Positions 7,520 to 11,944 of a DNA stretch of 11,944 nt are shown one piece after another. The stretch is from Porticoccaceae bacterium. GTDB lineage: Bacteria; Pseudomonadota; Gammaproteobacteria; Pseudomonadales; Porticoccaceae. The notes below the pieces were generated by a model. It did not search any database and was not told the DNA's origin. It was given only the letters and a program-made list of their open reading frames with translations. The position numbers were made by a program, and so were the translations under genes. The number at the start of each line of letters is the position of its first letter. Within the stretch, counting starts at the first letter, position 1. The stretch lies in the NCBI GenBank assembly GCA_019090225.1, contig JAHRWI010000223.1, forward strand, positions 1 through 11,944, given 5' to 3'.

Positions 7520-9481
7520 GTGACACTTTACAGACAATTAATCATTGCCGTACTCGGAGTGCTTGTCGTGCTTTATTTTGGCAATCTTTTTGTCAGCTTC
7601 AATAACAGCAAATCTCTGGTGGCTCAGCAGATGCAAACCCACGCTCAGGATGCAGCAACGTCCTTGGCCATGTCGATGACTCAAGCTACCGAAGGTAAGG
7701 ATATCGCGACGCTGAATACCATGCTTAATGCGGTGTCTGATAGTGGTTACTACAAGCAGATTTATTTTGTCGATATGAACGGTGATACCGTACTAAAAAG
7801 GGAGTTCCCTGTGTTGGTCGAAGGGGTTCCCCAGTGGTTTGTTAACGTGATGAAATTACCTGATTACGAGGGCTCTGCAGAGGTAGCGTCTGGGTGGGTA
7901 ATATTGGGTAAGTTGGTCGTTGTCAGTCATCCGGGACAAGCCTACCAAAATTTATGGCGAGCCATGCTGATGCACCTGGCCTGGTTTTCTCTAATTGGGG
8001 TAGGCTCGTGTATTGCTGCTTTTTTTGCGGTGGGTGTAGTGCTTGCGCCACTGCGAGAAGTAGAGAGTCAAGCCAACGCTATTTGTGAACAACAATTCGT
8101 CCAGCAGTCGACCTTACCTAAAACACGAGAACTCAGTGTGGTAGTTCAGGCAATGAACCGATTATCTTCCCGTTTGGAAGGTTTGTTCCACAGCCAGTCA
8201 GACCTCATTAGTGACTTGCGCAACCAGTCCCATACCGACATTGTCACCGGCTTGTCTAACCGGACTGATTTCGATGCTCGTCTCAATGCCTTTACCAGTG
8301 CCGAGACAGGTAGCCATTGTGGCGCGCTGATGATCTTTGCTCTGGACGATTTGAGTCGTATCAATGATATTGCTGGTCGACAGGGCGGTAATGACGTGTT
8401 GCAAACTCTAGCGCAGAAACTAGGGCAGGGTATTGCAAATCATGATCTGGCCTTGCTGGCTCGGAGGCAGGGCCAGGAATTTTCGATATTTTTACCTGAT
8501 ATTGATGAACCGGAAGCCGAGGCCCTCGCCGCGTCGCTGATGGCCGATATGACTCGTATTAGTTGGCAGCATCAGGAGCAATTACCACTCACTATTACCA
8601 TGGGCTTTACCTACAGCAGTGCTATTAAGAATGGGCCAGAGCTTTTGAGTGAGGCGGATATGGCTCTGCATAGTATCGATATCGATGGCGGGAAGAACTG
8701 GAATAAATTTGCTAGCCTCGATATGGCAAGTATTCCGACGGTGTCTCGCTCCGTGTTGAACGGTAAGGAGTTTGTAGCTCAGTCTATTGCAGACAAGGCC
8801 ATTGAATTGCATTTTCAGCAAACTGTTTCTGTACCTGACAAGCAGGTACTGGCGTACGAAGTCTATTCACGGTTTCGGGCACCAGACGATTATGAACTCA
8901 CTGCCAGCACCGTCATGCCGATGGTTCAGCGCTTCGGTTATTCTACTGCACTGGATAAATTAGCTCTGGAAATGTTGGCCGAGGCGAGCTTGCCGGGTGA
9001 TCAAACACTAGCGGTCAATCTTTGTCCGGAGTCGATTAGCGACGCCTCATTTTGTAACTGGCTGCCAGATTTTCTGTCCAGTAATCGAGATATGGCTAGT
9101 CGTCTGGTAATAGAGATTCCAGAGCATGCATTAAAAGTAGCAGAAGACAATGTAAGGTCGCTGGCCAGTATATTGACGCGTTTTAACAGCGGCCTGGCGA
9201 TCGATCACTTCGGCCTGGAATCGTCGGCTTTTGGCTATCTGGCGAGTATGCCTTTACGCTACCTGAAAGTTCACCGCAGTTTCATTAAAAATATCCACCT
9301 ATCCAGAGATAATCAGTTTTATATTAAGGCCCTGGCGCAACTGGCACAGACGCGTGAAATTCAGATTATTGTCGAGGGTGTTGAGACAGAAGCGGAGTGG
9401 CAAGTGGTATCCAGCATGAATATTGGTGCGGCTCAGGGGTTTTTCCTCGGTTATCCTGAAGCTCTGCAAAAAGGCAGTTAA
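7520..9481 (+). CDS. lapD: LapD-type c-di-GMP receptor (degenerate GGDEF-EAL)
   Basis: This 653-residue protein has LapD architecture. A transmembrane helix lies at about 6-25, a periplasmic LapD/MoxY-like domain at 27-148 (with THAQDAATSLAMSM and DSGYY), a second transmembrane helix at about 152-178, then a HAMP region to about 235. The GGDEF domain follows (about 239-398), then the EAL domain (about 420-650). The GGDEF motif is replaced by Q317-G-Q-E-F321 and the EAL motif by E447-V-Y; the canonical DDFG segment reads D562-H-F-G, so catalysis is unlikely in either domain. It should bind c-di-GMP through the EAL domain and, in that state, hold LapG at the periplasmic face, blocking adhesin release. 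W126 in the segment ASGWVILGKL probably corresponds to the tryptophan of Pseudomonas LapD that contacts LapG. It is the only LapD here, facing two LapG paralogs. No terminator separates it from gltX, 48 bases downstream. Confidence 0.93.
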   Translation: MTLYRQLIIAVLGVLVVLYFGNLFVSFNNSKSLVAQQMQTHAQDAATSLAMSMTQATEGKDIATLNTMLNAVSDSGYYKQIYFVDMNGDTVLKREFPVLVEGVPQWFVNVMKLPDYEGSAEVASGWVILGKLVVVSHPGQAYQNLWRAMLMHLAWFSLIGVGSCIAAFFAVGVVLAPLREVESQANAICEQQFVQQSTLPKTRELSVVVQAMNRLSSRLEGLFHSQSDLISDLRNQSHTDIVTGLSNRTDFDARLNAFTSAETGSHCGALMIFALDDLSRINDIAGRQGGNDVLQTLAQKLGQGIANHDLALLARRQGQEFSIFLPDIDEPEAEALAASLMADMTRISWQHQEQLPLTITMGFTYSSAIKNGPELLSEADMALHSIDIDGGKNWNKFASLDMASIPTVSRSVLNGKEFVAQSIADKAIELHFQQTVSVPDKQVLAYEVYSRFRAPDDYELTASTVMPMVQRFGYSTALDKLALEMLAEASLPGDQTLAVNLCPESISDASFCNWLPDFLSSNRDMASRLVIEIPEHALKVAEDNVRSLASILTRFNSGLAIDHFGLESSAFGYLASMPLRYLKVHRSFIKNIHLSRDNQFYIKALAQLAQTREIQIIVEGVETEAEWQVVSSMNIGAAQGFFLGYPEALQKGS

Positions 9482-9494
9482 TACGCTATATAAT
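9464..9494 (+). promoter_or_regulatory. Probable gltX promoter with GC-rich discriminator
   Basis: A perfect TATAAT lies at 9489-9494, followed by GCCGCCC, a GC-rich discriminator of the kind seen at promoters under growth-rate or stringent control. The -35 is poor: CTGCAA (9464-9469) at a 19-base spacing is the best candidate, and it lies within the end of lapD. Transcription would start near 9501, giving a leader of about 29 bases. Confidence 0.5.
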
Positions 9495-9529
9495 GCCGCC
9501 CTTTCAGTTGACTACCTTGAGTTATAAAA

Positions 9530-11017
9530 ATGATCGTTCGCACCCGTGTTGCGCCTTCCCCCACCGGCGACCCCCATGTCGGAACCGCTTATATTGCACT
9601 GTTTAATCTATGTTTTGCCCGCCAACATGATGGTTGTTTTGTATTACGGATAGAAGATACCGATCAGCAAAGAAGCAATAAACAGTCGGAGCAGACAATT
9701 TTTGATAGCTTGCGCTGGCTCGGCCTTGAGTGGGATGAAGGGCCTGATGTGGGCGGTGAATTTGGCCCTTATCGGCAGAGCGAGAGAACGTCAATTTATA
9801 AAAAATATGCTGATCAATTAGTCGAAGCTGGGCATGCGTTTTACTGTTTTGCTACGACGGAAGAACTCGACGATATGCGCCGAGAGCAAATGACTCACGG
9901 CGAAACACCCAAATACGATGGCCGTGGCCTGAGCTTGTCATCGACCGAGATAGCTGATCGTCGTGCAGCCGGCACCCCCTACGTTATTCGCATGAAAATC
10001 CCAGAACAAGGGGTTTGCCGTTTTGACGATATGTTACGGGGGCCTATTGAAATCCCCTGGTCGCAGGTCGACATGCAGGTCTTGATGAAAGCCGATGGCA
10101 TGCCGACTTACCATCTGGCCAATGTTGTCGATGACCACCTGATGGAAATTAGCCATGTTATTCGCGGTGAAGAATGGATCAACTCTGCGCCGAAACATCA
10201 ACTCTTGTACGAGTATTTTGGCTGGGATATGCCGGTTTTGTGTCATATGCCTTTGTTGAGGAATCCCGACAAAAGTAAGTTGAGCAAGCGTAAGAACCCT
10301 ACCGGCATAAATTTTTATCGAGCGATGGGGTACCTGCCTGAGGCGCTGATTAATTATCTGGGCCGCATGGGTTGGTCGATGCCTGACGAAGAAGAGAAGT
10401 TTAGCCTGCCGGAGATGGTGGCAAATTTTAATATCGAGGACGTGCACCTGGGTGGGCCGGTATTTGATACCGAAAAACTGGACTGGTTGAATGGGCGATG
10501 GATTCGGGAGGATTTAGATGAGGGAGCATTTAGAGAACGTTTGATCGAGTGGGCACTGAACGGGGATAAGCTGGGTGAGATTATTCCTCTGGTACAGGGG
10601 CGTGTCGAAAAGTTTAGTGATTTGGCCCCGATGGTTACCTACTTGCTGGCGGGGATACCGGATATCGATGCAGCGAGTTTTGATCAGACTAAGGTCGACA
10701 CACAGCTTACTCAAAAAATCCTTCAATATGCAGTCTGGTCACTGGATGGTGTATCCGAGTGGCATAGAGATAAGCTTTATCAGTGTTTAAATGAGCTGGC
10801 CCGGGCGATGGATATAAAACTAAAGGATTTTATGGAGCCGCTGTTTATAGCCCTTGCAGGCAAATCAGCCGCACTGCCTTTATTCGACTCGATGATTATT
10901 CTTGGCCCTGATTTGGTGCGCGCTCGAATTCGTCATGGCCTGGAAACGCTCGGCTTGCCTTCAAAAAAACAACTCAAGAAACTGGACAAGGAGTACCAGC
11001 AGCTAGCAGTGTCTTGA
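9530..11017 (+). CDS. gltX: Glutamyl-tRNA synthetase
   Basis: This 495-residue class I aminoacyl-tRNA synthetase charges tRNA-Glu with glutamate in the cytoplasm. The HIGH signature is the variant H16-V-G-T within APSPTGDPHVGTAY, and the KMSKS signature is K250-L-S-K-R254. Other Pseudomonas-like GluRS segments are present, such as LRIEDTDQQRS, GPYRQSER and MPLLRNPDKSKLSKRKNPT. The length is that of the usual discriminating bacterial enzyme. The zinc-binding site of Escherichia coli GluRS is degenerate: the first cysteine is kept (C106), but the second is A108 and the third position is G133. The ATG at 9530 has only a weak upstream TTGAG. The following tRNA-Ala resembles the arrangement in Pseudomonas, where gltX precedes tRNA genes. 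Identification is secure. Confidence 0.97.
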   Translation: MIVRTRVAPSPTGDPHVGTAYIALFNLCFARQHDGCFVLRIEDTDQQRSNKQSEQTIFDSLRWLGLEWDEGPDVGGEFGPYRQSERTSIYKKYADQLVEAGHAFYCFATTEELDDMRREQMTHGETPKYDGRGLSLSSTEIADRRAAGTPYVIRMKIPEQGVCRFDDMLRGPIEIPWSQVDMQVLMKADGMPTYHLANVVDDHLMEISHVIRGEEWINSAPKHQLLYEYFGWDMPVLCHMPLLRNPDKSKLSKRKNPTGINFYRAMGYLPEALINYLGRMGWSMPDEEEKFSLPEMVANFNIEDVHLGGPVFDTEKLDWLNGRWIREDLDEGAFRERLIEWALNGDKLGEIIPLVQGRVEKFSDLAPMVTYLLAGIPDIDAASFDQTKVDTQLTQKILQYAVWSLDGVSEWHRDKLYQCLNELARAMDIKLKDFMEPLFIALAGKSAALPLFDSMIILGPDLVRARIRHGLETLGLPSKKQLKKLDKEYQQLAVS

Positions 11018-11051
11018 GATTGAATGTTGTTCTTTAGCGATGGACTTTACC

Positions 11052-11080
11052 TTGACAGTGCAAGGTGTGATCAATAGAAT
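11052..11080 (+). promoter_or_regulatory. Strong sigma-70 promoter of tRNA-Ala
   Basis: A perfect TTGACA (11052-11057), a 17-base spacer and TAGAAT (11075-11080, five of six) precede the tRNA by 16 bases. The -35 box overlaps a 6-base inverted repeat, ACCTTG (11049-11054) and CAAGGT (11061-11066). It gives the tRNA transcription independent of gltX. Confidence 0.8.
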
Positions 11081-11096
11081 CCCGTTCTCCTTTTAT

Positions 11097-11172
11097 GGGG
11101 CTATAGCTCAGCTGGGAGAGCGCAACACTGGCAGTGTTGAGGTCAGCGGTTCGATCCCGCTTAGCTCCACCA
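11097..11172 (+). tRNA. tRNA-Ala, anticodon GGC
   Basis: A complete 76-base cloverleaf can be folded by hand. The acceptor stem is GGGGCTA/TAGCTCC, the D arm GCTC...GAGC, the anticodon stem CAACA/TGTTG with loop CTGGCAG (anticodon GGC at 11130-11132, reading GCC and GCU), and the T arm AGCGG-TTCGATC-CCGCT. The discriminator is A and CCA is encoded. The acceptor stem contains a G3-U70 pair, the identity element for alanyl-tRNA synthetase. No second tRNA, such as tRNA-Glu, follows before the terminator. Confidence 0.97.
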
Positions 11173-11238
11173 AATATTTGCTTGCACCACGGCCGGTGAA
11201 GCAGAAATCGATATGACATACACTATGTTCTAAACTTC

Positions 11239-11268
11239 AAAAGGGTAGCTAATTAGCTACCCTTTTTT
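11239..11268 (+). terminator. Rho-independent terminator after tRNA-Ala
   Basis: GGGTAGCT (11243-11250) pairs perfectly with AGCTACCC (11255-11262) around AATT, flanked by AAAA on the left and six T residues on the right (11263-11268). The symmetric A and T flanks mean it could work in both directions. It ends the tRNA transcript about 70 bases past the CCA end and insulates the next gene. Confidence 0.92.
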
Positions 11269-11391
11269 GTTGAAAAAATACCTAAAAGCGGGTTGAATAC
11301 GAACCTTCTTTAATAAGTAAAATATTCTACTAATTTCATATAAGCGCAAAAATATGTAGGGTTACCGTAGCACTGTATGGACTGTATGAGT

Positions 11392-11944
11392 ATGGAATTG
11401 ACTAGATTAGAAAGGATGCCCGGAACGTGGTTGGCGTCCGCTGTTTTCTTAGTATTAGCAGGTTGCCAAAGTGGTGCTCCAGGCTCCTTGCCAAACGACA
11501 AAGAGACGCTTGTTCCCGCTGAGCAAGAGCAGCCTTTGTTCGTTGCTGAAACTGGCCTATCGAGCGGCGAGCGTTTGCGTAAAGCAATTGATTTACTGGC
11601 CCTTGGCGATGCTGGTCAGGCTCAGGTGGAACTACAGGCCTATCTGGCCGAAATTGGTGATAGTAAAATCGCTAATAATCTGCTCCGCCAGGTCGAGGCA
11701 CCGGTCAGTGATTTATACCCTGAAGAGTTTGTTGAGGTACCTCTCGAGGCGGGTGTGTCCTTGTCAACCCTTGCCAAGCAGTATCTAGGCGACGCTCTTC
11801 AGTTTTATGGCCTCGCCCGGTATAACGGAATCACTGAACCTGGAAAAACTGTCGCTGGGCAGGTGATTAAAGTTCCTCTGACCAATGAGGCGAAATCGTT
11901 TTTAGCATCCCCGCCTGTTGATCCCATAAAGTCGACTGACCTTA
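11392..11944 (+). CDS. LysM-domain lipoprotein (3' truncated)
   Basis: The frame runs open to the window end; 184 residues are visible from the ATG at 11392. A signal sequence (hydrophobic core LASAVFLVL) ends in a perfect lipobox, LAGC, with C25 followed by Q and S, so an outer-membrane lipoprotein is likely. Residues about 55-102 are helical, rich in A, L and Q (LLALGDAGQAQVELQAYL), possibly a TPR-like hairpin. Residues 113-161 match a LysM fold, including SLSTLAKQYLGD and ending in GQVIKVP, suggesting peptidoglycan binding. The start is uncertain: in-frame ATG codons lie at 11377, 11386, 11392 and 11416, none with a well-spaced ribosome binding site. The 11392 start is chosen because it gives arginines before the hydrophobic core; the 11416 start would leave none. 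No convincing promoter was found in 11269-11391. The rest of the protein, and so its function, lies outside the window. Confidence 0.75.
   Translation, partial: MELTRLERMPGTWLASAVFLVLAGCQSGAPGSLPNDKETLVPAEQEQPLFVAETGLSSGERLRKAIDLLALGDAGQAQVELQAYLAEIGDSKIANNLLRQVEAPVSDLYPEEFVEVPLEAGVSLSTLAKQYLGDALQFYGLARYNGITEPGKTVAGQVIKVPLTNEAKSFLASPPVDPIKSTDL

Noticed and set aside
10034..10447. Minus-strand 137-residue frame opposite gltX
   Set aside because: It is fully inside the clearly coding gltX gene on the other strand, with no motif or start signal.
11097..11172. tRNA-Ala as an integration site for a mobile element
   Set aside because: No integrase gene and no repeat of the tRNA 3' end were found downstream in the window.
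11034..11219. Minus-strand 61-residue reading frame containing GAKRDRTADLNTASVALSQ
   Set aside because: It is the antisense translation of the tRNA-Ala gene, a well-known source of spurious hypothetical proteins.
11471..11788. Plus-strand 105-residue frame near the window end
   Set aside because: It is an out-of-frame shadow of the LysM lipoprotein gene, whose own frame has a signal sequence, lipobox and LysM pattern and stays open to the window end.

Overview
The window looks like chromosomal DNA from a free-living, probably marine or aquatic gammaproteobacterium. The glutamyl-tRNA synthetase closely resembles the Pseudomonas-type enzyme, a tRNA-Ala gene follows it, and the rest is a Lap-type surface adhesin system as known from Pseudomonas, Shewanella and Vibrio relatives. 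No transposase, integrase, phage gene or CRISPR array is visible.

Layout. Bases 1-948 hold the 3' part of a TolC-family outer-membrane channel gene. Bases 1018-5655 encode a 1545-residue secreted RTX adhesin with an N-terminal retention module, a TAAG protease site, Ig-like repeats, a von Willebrand A domain and a C-terminal type I secretion signal. A 208-base gap follows with a hairpin, a rho-independent terminator and four 11-base phased direct repeats. Two tandem paralogous genes on the minus strand (5864-6598 and 6689-7408) encode LapG-type cysteine proteases. The space between the second protease gene and the divergent lapD gene (7520-9481) carries a perfect 11-11-11 inverted repeat and a likely sigma-70 promoter. 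gltX (9530-11017), a tRNA-Ala(GGC) gene with its own promoter and terminator, and the start of a LysM lipoprotein gene (11392 to the window end) complete the window.

How it fits together. In the described Lap systems, the adhesin is exported by a type I secretion system and held in the outer membrane by its N-terminal plug inside the TolC-like channel. LapD, an inner-membrane receptor with inactive GGDEF and EAL domains, binds c-di-GMP in the cytoplasm and sequesters the LapG protease in the periplasm. When c-di-GMP falls, LapG is freed, cuts at the di-alanine site and releases the adhesin. The channel, the adhesin, the protease and the receptor are all here; the ABC transporter and membrane-fusion protein are not in the window and may lie to the left. 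The unusual point is the pair of LapG paralogs, both with an intact Cys-His-Asp triad but with different predicted localisation: one looks like a lipoprotein, the other soluble. The right third of the window is housekeeping and unrelated to adhesion.
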